Shown here: in pieces, positions 10,401 through 16,840 of the stretch | How the letters are laid out: each line of letters starts with the position of its first letter | Numbering within the stretch: the stretch's first letter is position 1 | Virus record (IMG/VR): IMGVR_UViG_3300020420_000022 | Span: 1 to 48,999 of that record | Length of the DNA: 48,999 bases | Direction: 5' to 3' (one strand) | Origin: a virus | The notes under the pieces: generated by a model | Database searches by the model: none | What the model was told of the DNA's origin: nothing | The model's input: the letters and a program-made list of their open reading frames with translations, nothing else | Program-made: the position numbers and the translations under genes

Positions 10401-11870
10401 ACCAGATGAACGTCCTACGATTACCTCACCATCATTTATAGTCTGTGAACTTGCAAAGTTAATTGCAGTAAACATCTGTATATCAAATAAGAACAAGTTA
10501 TATTTTGATCCATCTGCTTCTAGTTGTAAGACTCTTGCCTTACCAATCTTATTTCCTTGTGCAGTATTAGAGGCACCAGTTCCTGTCCAGTTGTCTCTAA
10601 GATCAACAACCTGATAGCAGTTAGTAACACCTTCTCCTGCAATACTTGGCCATCCCCAAATGTCATATACTTCTACTGATTGTGATAAGTCAATAGGAAT
10701 AATTTGGTTTTGACGTCCTATAAATGTTCTTGGTTTAGGAGCATCAACATATGTAGATGCAAGTAATTGAGTTCTATAACCTTTTACATATGCTTTACCA
10801 GGTCCTACTTCAAGTGCAGCAAAGTTCTCACTAGCAACCTGTTCAGCAGGAGATGAAGTTCCTGGAAGATACACACCATTGTTAAACTGATCGTTTAAGT
10901 GTTCTCTTGCACGAACCTCGAATGAGTTAACAACATAGTCACCATGTGTTTCAAACGTACGACGAGCAATAGATTTCTCAATTTCGTTGTATGATGTTGT
11001 GTCAACAAAGTTTTCAACAGTAGAATTTCTGATACGAAGAAGTTCAATGAAGTTCTTATCTGTATCATCATTAATAGGTTTCTTAACTAACTGTGTTTTA
11101 ATTCTAAATCTATGTGCACCAGGGGCAGAATAGTTAGATGAACCAATAGCATTATCTGTTAGTGATGGGTCATCTTCTGGCGTGATGATAGATTCTGAGA
11201 TATCAAAACCAACTCTGTATGATGGGTTGTTATCATACTGTTCTAATATGATGTACTCAGTAGGAATATCTACAAAGTGTCCTCTTATGAAATATACGCC
11301 TTCACTTATATAAGCAGCAGATCCAATGTCAGTAGAATTTACTGGAAGTAACTGTGCGAATGGTGATCCAACTTCGATCAAACTATTACCGAAAGTTATC
11401 TCATTTTCACATATTAACTGTTCATTATCACCAAACTTCTTTGTAGTAGCAGATGATGTTGTGTCTCCTGACTCAACGTACTTAACATAGAATGTGATAT
11501 ATCCTCTTGTACTTGTTGTTGCTGGAATAGAGAAAAGAATCTTTGCCTTGATGCCAGTGGTAAGACCCTCTACAATTTTTCCATTTAACTGTGTACGATA
11601 TGTCTCTACGTCTACTCCTAAGAATGACTGCTGGATTATTAAACAATCTACATTAAGGTCATATCCAACTTGACCAGGGATAACCATTGCACCTTCTTTG
11701 AAGAGGTGTGATCCCATTGCTTCCACTTGGTTCTGCAAAATAGATTGCATAGTGGTAAGTTCTCTCGCTTGGATTGGGAATCCTGGTCGAAAGAGAACTC
11801 TATAAAAGTTTTTGTCCTTATCAAAGTCGTCAAAATAAGGAGCTATATTCAGATTGGTATTCTGTGGCAT
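4425..11870 (-). CDS. DUF4815-type large virion structural protein
   Basis: This 2481-aa protein opens with the DUF4815 signature (APYFDDFDKDKNFYRVLF, FPIQARELTTMQ, residues about 11-45), seen in large baseplate or fibre proteins of marine T4-like phages. Residues about 1094-1320 keep the family core (YYLPRQDKLFM, YTMEDIGNMDRRL, SLEYYTSLSLLEADA). A second conserved stretch runs from about 1667 to 1840 (WWDPLAQSFLLEAQGG). Five GE/D-x-V-x-G-x-x-SGA-like units lie near residues 479, 891, 1484, 1551 and 1946. Residues 1322-1420 are strikingly Arg-rich. The gene starts one base after the gp8 stop, so it is probably expressed from the gp8 late promoter. Its exact role is unknown; a peripheral baseplate or fibre-base component is the best inference, and it may take the place of T4 gp9-gp12, which are not found here. 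Confidence 0.9.
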   Translation of the reverse strand: MPQNTNLNIAPYFDDFDKDKNFYRVLFRPGFPIQARELTTMQSILQNQVEAMGSHLFKEGAMVIPGQVGYDLNVDCLIIQQSFLGVDVETYRTQLNGKIVEGLTTGIKAKILFSIPATTSTRGYITFYVKYVESGDTTSSATTKKFGDNEQLICENEITFGNSLIEVGSPFAQLLPVNSTDIGSAAYISEGVYFIRGHFVDIPTEYIILEQYDNNPSYRVGFDISESIITPEDDPSLTDNAIGSSNYSAPGAHRFRIKTQLVKKPINDDTDKNFIELLRIRNSTVENFVDTTSYNEIEKSIARRTFETHGDYVVNSFEVRAREHLNDQFNNGVYLPGTSSPAEQVASENFAALEVGPGKAYVKGYRTQLLASTYVDAPKPRTFIGRQNQIIPIDLSQSVEVYDIWGWPSIAGEGVTNCYQVVDLRDNWTGTGASNTAQGNKIGKARVLQLEADGSKYNLFLFDIQMFTAINFASSQTINDGEVIVGRSSGARGYVYEASGDSAVVHQVSGEFQIGEVLERDGRVLDTCSAIFNYEQSDVRQVVGYEDPSTSATVTFTASLALNESISLIGKTVTVDQASSTKTITGFDTAFSADIRPGEVISPVATTNKGQTSLRVKRIDSTNIAFTSANRKNTGLTPVFDFGLQTAVLDSTLTKGSITDAEYPAIQFTRLRPIFTQKNVRDGELVIDMPKKAIKSIADESFTSIKTFYNKQLSSGDVTFTLPENEQFTTLDNENYNLTIVTGSNSNTGYGWTPGTNIDIENESTKNSPTISVTFGANRQSLQITGINNGSGGSANITRVTLTAAVSVNTVSKKIKTAAKMRTMKVIRTREQNDVMKYGLAFGNLYGTRIEDEEISFALNDVYKVHAVYESTDDNDAQVPYVVLTENVFFENGSVVVGRTSGARARVVSFNSNNNRLYVVPLSSDYFGTGETIDGFDADLNALVGVTEDGDGAIERGSRDISGNYELDSNQTPFMYGVSKIVRKAGTSEPKRKLAVVFDYFIHEPSGDYFSNQSYSGITFSEIPRYRSERNSKYLTDGIDFRPGVGELASGSGTVEQPYFTNCKSLDFDSRIFTSTGGAGGSTIFNIPKVEEFFRADYDYYLPRQDKLFMTHDGDLKLSMGVPNEDPPEADNIDKAMLLAKITYEPYVYDVEEDILIIINQQRRYTMEDIGNMDRRLQSLEYYTSLSLLEADARNTRAYDSDGFDRLKNGFMVDDFTDHSTSAVENIDFKCSMDFNNGILRPSHFTSNISLEFSGSASSNITDHNTRSLRSGKTGANVLTLPYTEEAIIIQPYASRMENVNPFNVFTFIGRIDLLPASDDWTDTRRAPTRVTSIEGNFSATRRRFRTNNAGFAPVQWNAWRTNWTGTRTSETRTWRETTFARGTPRRVLRGETITTTRRQVRSGTRIRVVPRIDRRSLGDSIIDSTFIPWIRSRNVAFDVERIKPKTRMYGFFDGDNVMNYITPKLIELVKNSSEDPKTNETPFVIGETVIGLNSGCRLKVVAPNNGLTTNPYTSTNDSLPDSYASQTAVLNIDTTEIARQTRGDSYGNIAVGEVLLGQTSGARAVVKDRRLISDLLGIVKGTFFIPNPRRDANPRWATGARTMRLTSSEEDSRLPGAVDSAAEAEYTARGTLNTLQENVLAVRNASIVRDTVNDTRTVRSVRTNTRQVGWWDPLAQSFLLEAQGGMFVTGVDIYFATKDQKIPISMQIRPMENGYPTKDILPFSDCTLIPSQVEISENASIATKFEFPAPVYIPESEEHCFVLFSDSNEYKVWISRMGDIDITGTRTISEQPYAGVLFKSQNASTWTADQYEDLKFNLYRAKFNTSVTGSAVFNNASLGAGNDGLASLVNNPITTIQPQQNITLATGVTYAFTVGARVIQSPSNAQGTVKEFDSTSDPQVLTVTDISGTFVQGIVDNSGNITNAMKSSQSSATIVLSAISNGVFEVGDVITGSSSGATATVTAYNTGTSTITANYVSKAFDVGNDTLSEPGGVSGTISSASYSGDSYTGYPVTQPTVRAGDKKIIIYQPNHGMHNRANNVELKNVVSEIPSTTLTSNLSSTATTLSVNDAGSFHKVVNGRPISTTNPGYVMLVGESADNLALDPPSPPGGEDDATEAWRSIMHVVAAKEIISYSAISDNGKEITVAPSGRGITSAVMNTGAALTWPSETTVRCYNLDGIPLTEINKIHTAIGDPTLDTYSLTTESVATVGIATGGSNVSSSQNIPFELITPTIQVLNFKETDIAPTLNTTSGTSIGTGGQVVDQASFVNNGQYDQIQLNEANYYDNPRIICSNINEANKLEGAKSLTMRINMTTEKDNLTPVVDLDRVSVITTSNRINKWPGGPQVLGIQSEIDTTGDVSLLSGGDQNEAIYLTKIAKLANISRSIRLMISMQRYGDSTIDIYYRTQKAGSDKPMNEVGFVKIPVPDVGSTNVGEEEWEDFEYTVEGQEFQAFQIKIVMKAMNQAKVPLIKDLRAIAFAS
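7611..7907 (-). other. Arg-rich segment of the DUF4815 protein
   Basis: By direct count, residues 1322-1420 contain about 23 Arg and no Lys in 99 residues, interspersed with Thr, Ser and Trp (for example SATRRRFRT, RTNWTGTRTSETRTWRE). It sits between the DUF4815 core and the later conserved half. Confidence 0.7.
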
Positions 11871-11871
11871 C

Positions 11872-13407
11872 TTAGAACTCGATTACAATTTTAATATCTT
11901 CAATTTGGTCACCAGCACGAGAGATTGCTCCTCTGTTATCTATGTAGATAATCTCCCCTGAGTTAGGATCGATCTCTGGTTTCGCATAACCATTAGTAAA
12001 GGACATACCTAAGTCGTATTCAGTGTTGTTAATGACTCGGGTCGAGATACCAGATACAACTGGGAAGTTGATATCAGGATCAGCGGATGTACCAGAAGTA
12101 GCACCTGTTACAGGGTTACCTCCTTCAAATTCTGTTAGGTTACCAGTAATTTCTGGGAACACACCATCAATTCTGTTTTGATAATACTTCAAAACTTTTG
12201 TTGTAGTATTCCATGATATAACACGACCTCTTGCAGTTACCTGTTGTCCACCTACGGTTCTTGACTGTGTGATAATCTCATCAGTTGAGAACGTACCTGT
12301 AAAGGTAGGTGAGAAGATAACAGCACGAGTAGCAGACAACGTAATAGCAGATGTCAGTTCTGTCGTACCATACTGGTTTGGGTTTATAACAAGACCGATA
12401 CGACGATAATCGTTATCAGTTGGGAAGTCACCTGATCCTTCATCATAGGTGAACTTCGTATTGATCATAACTCTATATCCACCAAGTTCTTTGGTAGGAT
12501 CAGAACCATGACCTAATTCTGGGGGAATGATAACGTCAATAGCAGCACCAGTACCTGTACCAGCACCAATACCATTAACCTCATCAATGATAATCTTACC
12601 GAAGGTGTAACCAGAACCACCAGATGTCACAGTAGCGGATACAACCTTACCACCGTCAACAACAAGTGAAACTCTACCACCAACTCCGTCACCTTTGATC
12701 GGTACGTTTTCATATGTACCGTTGTTGTAACCTGTACCAGATGCTTGGATAACAACTGTGTCAATCTCTCCACCAACAGCGTCACCTGTAACAGCAACGT
12801 CGGAAAGCACAGGCATATAATCGTTCGAGAAGAACTTTAAAACCTGACCAACAGGAATAGTGTACAAATACTTCCAACGATAACCATCGGAGGTTGTAAT
12901 AATAGATGTAGATGTACCAGTAGGTTCAACAGTAGAAGGTTTACCGTTAGGGTCACTAGGTGATGTACCGTTATAGATGCACTTATATGTCTGATACTGT
13001 GAGTTTACAACGTAGAAATCTGCGTCATATAACTTAGTAGCACCAGAAGATGCAGTCTTAGTTGAACTGTAATCATGACGATACATGTCATAGACGTAAC
13101 CTAATCCACCAGTAGTCTGCTCTGGGGGAGTCCAGTCAATTCGTCTTACAACTTGAATTGTATCGTTTGCTAAGACACGTTTCAGTGAAATCATGTCGGA
13201 GAATGTATCACTGAACTCTTGGAAAGAATCAACGGGAGTCGGAGGTGCGTTTTCATTATCCCACTCTTGTGGACGTCCTATGAAAACATACAAACGATCT
13301 CTGTTAGATCCTGCTTGCAAGTCAGATTGAGTCGCATCAGCACCCTCCAAAGATTTTATGAATCTTTTAGCAGTGAAAATTCTAAATTGGTCGGTTAGGA
13401 GTGCCAT
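11872..13407 (-). CDS. 8: Baseplate wedge protein gp8, with a Gly-rich insertion
   Basis: This 511-aa protein aligns by eye with T4 gp8 at both ends. Near the N-terminus are YVFIGRPQEWDNE followed by a Pro-rich stretch and DSFQEF, then VVRRIDW at about 86-92. The middle has YDADFYVVNSQYQTYKC and SDGYRWKYLYTIP (about 173-185). Near the end come DYRRIGLVINPNQYG (about 333-347) and the GEIIYIDNR segment before the C-terminus, which ends in VIEF as T4 gp8 ends in a similar hydrophobic run. T4 gp8 is 334 residues; the surplus here includes residues about 210-295, which carry two GxGY Gly-rich units like those in neighbouring proteins. In T4, gp8 forms a wedge dimer with gp7, gp10, gp6 and gp53. 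A late promoter and a purine-rich AAGGAAGG site precede the ATG. Confidence 0.9.
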   Translation of the reverse strand: MALLTDQFRIFTAKRFIKSLEGADATQSDLQAGSNRDRLYVFIGRPQEWDNENAPPTPVDSFQEFSDTFSDMISLKRVLANDTIQVVRRIDWTPPEQTTGGLGYVYDMYRHDYSSTKTASSGATKLYDADFYVVNSQYQTYKCIYNGTSPSDPNGKPSTVEPTGTSTSIITTSDGYRWKYLYTIPVGQVLKFFSNDYMPVLSDVAVTGDAVGGEIDTVVIQASGTGYNNGTYENVPIKGDGVGGRVSLVVDGGKVVSATVTSGGSGYTFGKIIIDEVNGIGAGTGTGAAIDVIIPPELGHGSDPTKELGGYRVMINTKFTYDEGSGDFPTDNDYRRIGLVINPNQYGTTELTSAITLSATRAVIFSPTFTGTFSTDEIITQSRTVGGQQVTARGRVISWNTTTKVLKYYQNRIDGVFPEITGNLTEFEGGNPVTGATSGTSADPDINFPVVSGISTRVINNTEYDLGMSFTNGYAKPEIDPNSGEIIYIDNRGAISRAGDQIEDIKIVIEF

Positions 13408-13427
13408 TGTTTAGTTTACCTTCCTTT

Positions 13428-13435
13428 TATTTATA
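13428..13435 (-). promoter_or_regulatory. T4-type late promoter for gp8 and downstream genes
   Basis: The minus strand reads TATAAATA in the 32-base gap ahead of the gp8 ATG at 13407. It is followed by AAAAGGAAGG, which can act as the ribosome-binding site about 11 bases before the ATG. The DUF4815 gene and the two small genes downstream have no promoter box directly ahead of them and probably share this one. Confidence 0.75.
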
Positions 13436-13439
13436 GTGG

Positions 13440-15323
13440 TTACTCTTGCTCTTTTCTGACAAGGTTAGTATATTCTTGTGATACAAACACACCGTTGGCA
13501 CCCGAACTGCCTCCGTTTAGTGTATCAGAAGTTGTAAATTTGTAATTTGATCCGCTGTTAGTCATGGTTTGTACCTTTAAATATACATATCCAAAGTCAT
13601 CAGCAGCAGATTGTGTCTCTACCACAATCGCAGTAACACCAGTTGTTGAACCAGTTACTGTCTCACCAACTGTAAAGTTGTTCTGAGCATTTCTCAACTT
13701 AATAGTTGATAGAGATGTATGCTCAATACCATCATCTAATGCTCCTGCTTGCTGCACAGATGCAGTTAGTGGAACTAAACTTGAATCATATAATTGGTCT
13801 GCTTGCTGGAACAGTGTAGTATTCTGTCCACCAACAGTCTCCTCAATACCATATAGTGATGATGCTATACCACCATCAAGACTGATTTCATTCTCATAAT
13901 CTGTACCAGTATTTACTAGGTCAGGTATTCCATCACCAGCACCTTGTAATTCATCATCATCTTCAAATCTCTTTCCTTCTAATACACCAAGAGGACTCTC
14001 GAATGTAACAATAGAAGATGTCTCATCATCAATAAGAACGTGTGGTGCCTCTCCTGTCTCAGTAGATGATGCAGTACCACCAATAAATTGAATAACAGCA
14101 GTTCTTTCATTAGATCTACCACCATCAATAAATGCTAGTTCGTCAACTTGGAAGATTAAGAATAGTTCTCTTGTCTCTGGACGCCAGTCATATACGATAG
14201 CAACTTTGTTAGTTTTATCTTCCTGTACTCTTCTAACTCTATCAGATACAGTAAAGTTATAACCAGATATACCAGTTGCAGGATCATCAGCAAGACTATC
14301 CAGCAACACACGCTGGTCATATCGGAAGTTAATACCTCTATCACAACCAGTAAATGATATAGCAGTCTTACCTGTATATCTGACAATCTCTCTACCTATT
14401 TGGAACTTACCAGATCCAGGGAAAGCATCAGTTGTCTCAACATATATTGTGCTATCAGTCGCAGTTGCATTACGAATCAATGCAGTTATCTCAAAGAATG
14501 CAGATACTAATGATGTTCTATTTCTCTGAGTTCTTATTAAGTTTGTATCTCTTGTAAAGATTACACTAGGAGGAGAAGTATATCCACCACCAGGGTTCAA
14601 TATATTAATTGCAGTAATCTTACCAAGATTTATTTCTGCCTCTGCCTGAGCACCAGATCCACCACCACCAATAAGTTGAATAAGAGGAGGTGTCTCAAAG
14701 AACTCACCAGGGTTTGATATTGTTATGCCTTCAACTGTACCGAATTGATTTACCTCACAAACACCAGTAGCATTTTGTCCACCACCACCAGATATAACCA
14801 GAGTAATATCTTCTGCTGTATATGATCTACCATTGTTCTCAACAGATAAACCTGTTACCTGTCCAACAGTAGGTACAAGTTCAGCACCAGATCCACCACC
14901 ACCTTCTAGTCTTGCATTAGCACTGAAATAACCATCGCCAGGTCTAGTAACTTGGATATAGTTTATAGAACCAGCAGGAGCAATTATATTACCTTGTTGA
15001 TCTACAATATCACTTTCATTCAATATAATATTTGCATCTGCCTGTACGATATTACTTTCGTCAGAATCAATAATAAGACGTAATGGGTTATATCCCTCAC
15101 CAGGGTCTATAACATCTACTGATAATATTTCACCATTATCAGCAATATTCGCTGCTAGTACAGCATCACGAATAGGTGTACCACAATTACCAATAGTTAA
15201 TTTAGGAGGATCCGCAGCACTATAACCTGACCCAGAATTTGTCACGATAACATCCTTCACACCGTACACACTATTGAATACAGGTTGAATTGATGCTCCG
15301 CTTCCAGGTACAGTTCTTGTCAT
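13440..15323 (-). CDS. Gly-rich GxGY-repeat virion structural protein
   Basis: This 627-aa protein has an array of Gly-rich beta modules over residues about 25-255, alternating GxGY units (SGSGYSAADPPKL, GGGYTSPPSVIF) with GGGGSGA loops, a pattern common in cyanomyovirus structural proteins. Residues about 295-330 (FQIGREIVRYTGKTAISFTG, then CDRG) form another module shared with the giant protein. Near residue 550 is a GETVTGSTTGVTA unit like those in the DUF4815 protein. The ATG overlaps the preceding stop as TAATG, and no strong ribosome-binding site is at normal spacing, so coupling is likely. The position next to gp8 suggests a baseplate-periphery or fibre-network component. No enzymatic motif is visible. 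It has no T4 counterpart that I recognise. Confidence 0.85.
   Translation of the reverse strand: MTRTVPGSGASIQPVFNSVYGVKDVIVTNSGSGYSAADPPKLTIGNCGTPIRDAVLAANIADNGEILSVDVIDPGEGYNPLRLIIDSDESNIVQADANIILNESDIVDQQGNIIAPAGSINYIQVTRPGDGYFSANARLEGGGGSGAELVPTVGQVTGLSVENNGRSYTAEDITLVISGGGGQNATGVCEVNQFGTVEGITISNPGEFFETPPLIQLIGGGGSGAQAEAEINLGKITAINILNPGGGYTSPPSVIFTRDTNLIRTQRNRTSLVSAFFEITALIRNATATDSTIYVETTDAFPGSGKFQIGREIVRYTGKTAISFTGCDRGINFRYDQRVLLDSLADDPATGISGYNFTVSDRVRRVQEDKTNKVAIVYDWRPETRELFLIFQVDELAFIDGGRSNERTAVIQFIGGTASSTETGEAPHVLIDDETSSIVTFESPLGVLEGKRFEDDDELQGAGDGIPDLVNTGTDYENEISLDGGIASSLYGIEETVGGQNTTLFQQADQLYDSSLVPLTASVQQAGALDDGIEHTSLSTIKLRNAQNNFTVGETVTGSTTGVTAIVVETQSAADDFGYVYLKVQTMTNSGSNYKFTTSDTLNGGSSGANGVFVSQEYTNLVRKEQE
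14560..15250 (-). repeat. GxGY / GGGGSGA module array in the 627-aa protein
   Basis: About six related units occur: GSGYSAADPP, GEGYNPL, GDGYFSA, GRSYTAED, an NPGEFFETPPLIQL unit and GGGYTSPPSV. Most are separated by GGGGSGA-type turns and a strand of the form GxVTxIxVxNxG. This is a protein-level repeat. Confidence 0.75.
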
Positions 15324-16810
15324 TATACTACTACTATATCTCCTTTCATATTACCGTGTATAGTACACTGATAAACATAAGTTGTACCAGCAGCAAGTGT
15401 TTGTGGAACTGTCCATAACTGAACACCATTCACTGAACCACTGACATTAGAAACAGATGAACCACCATCAGATACCCTGATTGCTAGTGGGTGTCCACTT
15501 CCAGTTGTATTATCAAATCTGTATGTGAATCCTCTGTACACATAGATCGTTGAGTCACTACCACTAGACAGACCAGGACCTGTTACCAAATAATTCTGCG
15601 ATGTGCCATCTGATGTAAAGCTATATGACAATGTAGGTGATGCAACTGCTTCATATGAACTTGCACCATATAGAAGTGACTGTCCTGATGTTGCACTAGG
15701 GAGAGAAACTGTATTTGTAATTGTAAGAGTATTACTTGAAACCGCAGTTGAAATACCTGTTCCACCAACTATGTTCATAGTTGAGTCAGCAGCAACACCA
15801 GTGTAAGATCCAGTTGATCCAGCAATAGTCTTAATAACATTCTGCACCACGTTAGGTGAATCATTTGTTATTGTAATAGCACCAGCATTTGCATTTGTGG
15901 TGATTCCTGTTCCACCAGTAAATGTTAATGTATCAGTTGTAGTGTTTGCTGTGATAGTTGCGTTGTCAGCACCTAACGTTGCAAATATGTTTTGATCAGG
16001 TGCACCCAGTGAACCTGTCATGTTGATGGTTAATGTATCTCCTGTAAGTGAAGTTGCAATATTTGTACCACCAGCAATAATTAAAGTGTCGTTTGCAGCA
16101 GATGCAGTTGTTGTTCCTGTGTCTGCGTTAACAGTTTCAAATAAGTTTTGTGTGGTTCCACCACCTCCACCACCAGATTGCTGGTCGTTTGCTGGTTCCC
16201 ACTTACTATTAGAGTCGTTCCATTTTAGAACTTGTCCATCAGAAGGACCACCGTTGACAGTTGTATCTACATCAGTAAGTGCAGATATACCATCGTTATA
16301 GTCCATCAACTTGACCCATGCAGCAGCATGAGCGAAGTAACCTTTACCTGTGCCATGTACATGTGCAAACATACCATGCTGGTCTGTTGCACTAGGAAGA
16401 TCGCCTTCGGTTGCATATGGTGCGTACCACGTTAGATAACCTGTTGTGCCATCTATTCGTGTATAAGCTGACCCAGAACCGCCTGCTCTAAGATTAATAC
16501 TCCCAGTTCCTGTTTGATGTATTGTAATAGCATCAGTTCCGTCAGAAACAATATCATTACCATTAGTGTCTAAATTACTGCTTAGTAAATTATAATCTGA
16601 ACCACGGAATGCAGGGGTTGGAGATGAAGTCCATTTAAGAACTTGTCCCTCGGTTATTCCAGCACCGATGTCTATGAGAACATTTGTACTATCCCCTAGT
16701 TTATCGTAAATATCTGTGAAATTAGAATTTGCCTTGATAGCACCATCACGCAGGGTGTCACCTGTGCCATCATTTGCAGAAGATCCAATCCCAATCGTTT
16801 GTTTAGCCAT
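15323..16810 (-). CDS. Fibre-like structural protein with cupredoxin-like C-terminus
   Basis: The 495-aa protein begins with a conserved phage-fibre start (KQTIGIGSSANDGTGDTLRD, residues 3-22). Residues about 137-170 contain a His-rich conserved segment, DLPSATDQHGMFAHVHG, with His145, 150, 152 and 161. The middle is Thr/Gly/Asn beta repeats (GGTNIATSLTGDTLTI and relatives). The last about 95 residues read as a beta domain with His440 (GSGHPLAI) and a final CTIHGNMKG, giving Cys482, His485 and Met488. That order of ligands (His ... Cys-x2-His-x2-Met) recalls cupredoxin copper sites, although plastocyanin itself has Cys-x2-His-x4-Met. Copper binding is therefore a hypothesis. A late promoter lies 22 bases upstream; the next gene overlaps by one base. 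Confidence 0.88.
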   Translation of the reverse strand: MAKQTIGIGSSANDGTGDTLRDGAIKANSNFTDIYDKLGDSTNVLIDIGAGITEGQVLKWTSSPTPAFRGSDYNLLSSNLDTNGNDIVSDGTDAITIHQTGTGSINLRAGGSGSAYTRIDGTTGYLTWYAPYATEGDLPSATDQHGMFAHVHGTGKGYFAHAAAWVKLMDYNDGISALTDVDTTVNGGPSDGQVLKWNDSNSKWEPANDQQSGGGGGGTTQNLFETVNADTGTTTASAANDTLIIAGGTNIATSLTGDTLTINMTGSLGAPDQNIFATLGADNATITANTTTDTLTFTGGTGITTNANAGAITITNDSPNVVQNVIKTIAGSTGSYTGVAADSTMNIVGGTGISTAVSSNTLTITNTVSLPSATSGQSLLYGASSYEAVASPTLSYSFTSDGTSQNYLVTGPGLSSGSDSTIYVYRGFTYRFDNTTGSGHPLAIRVSDGGSSVSNVSGSVNGVQLWTVPQTLAAGTTYVYQCTIHGNMKGDIVVV

Positions 16811-16832
16811 CTTTTTACAGTTTGTACAGTTT

Positions 16833-16840
16833 TATTTATG
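16833..16840 (-). promoter_or_regulatory. T4-type late promoter variant (CATAAATA)
   Basis: The minus strand reads CATAAATA followed by AAACTGTA, ahead of the ATG at 16810. The 15-base string ATAAATAAAACTGTA is shared exactly with the promoter in front of gp25. The box itself overlaps the last codons of the YHYH gene, whose stop is at 16836-16838. Confidence 0.65.

Noticed and set aside
13408-13439. Rho-independent terminator between the 627-aa gene and gp8
   Set aside because: The gap is filled by the late promoter and ribosome-binding site; no stem-loop followed by a T run was seen.
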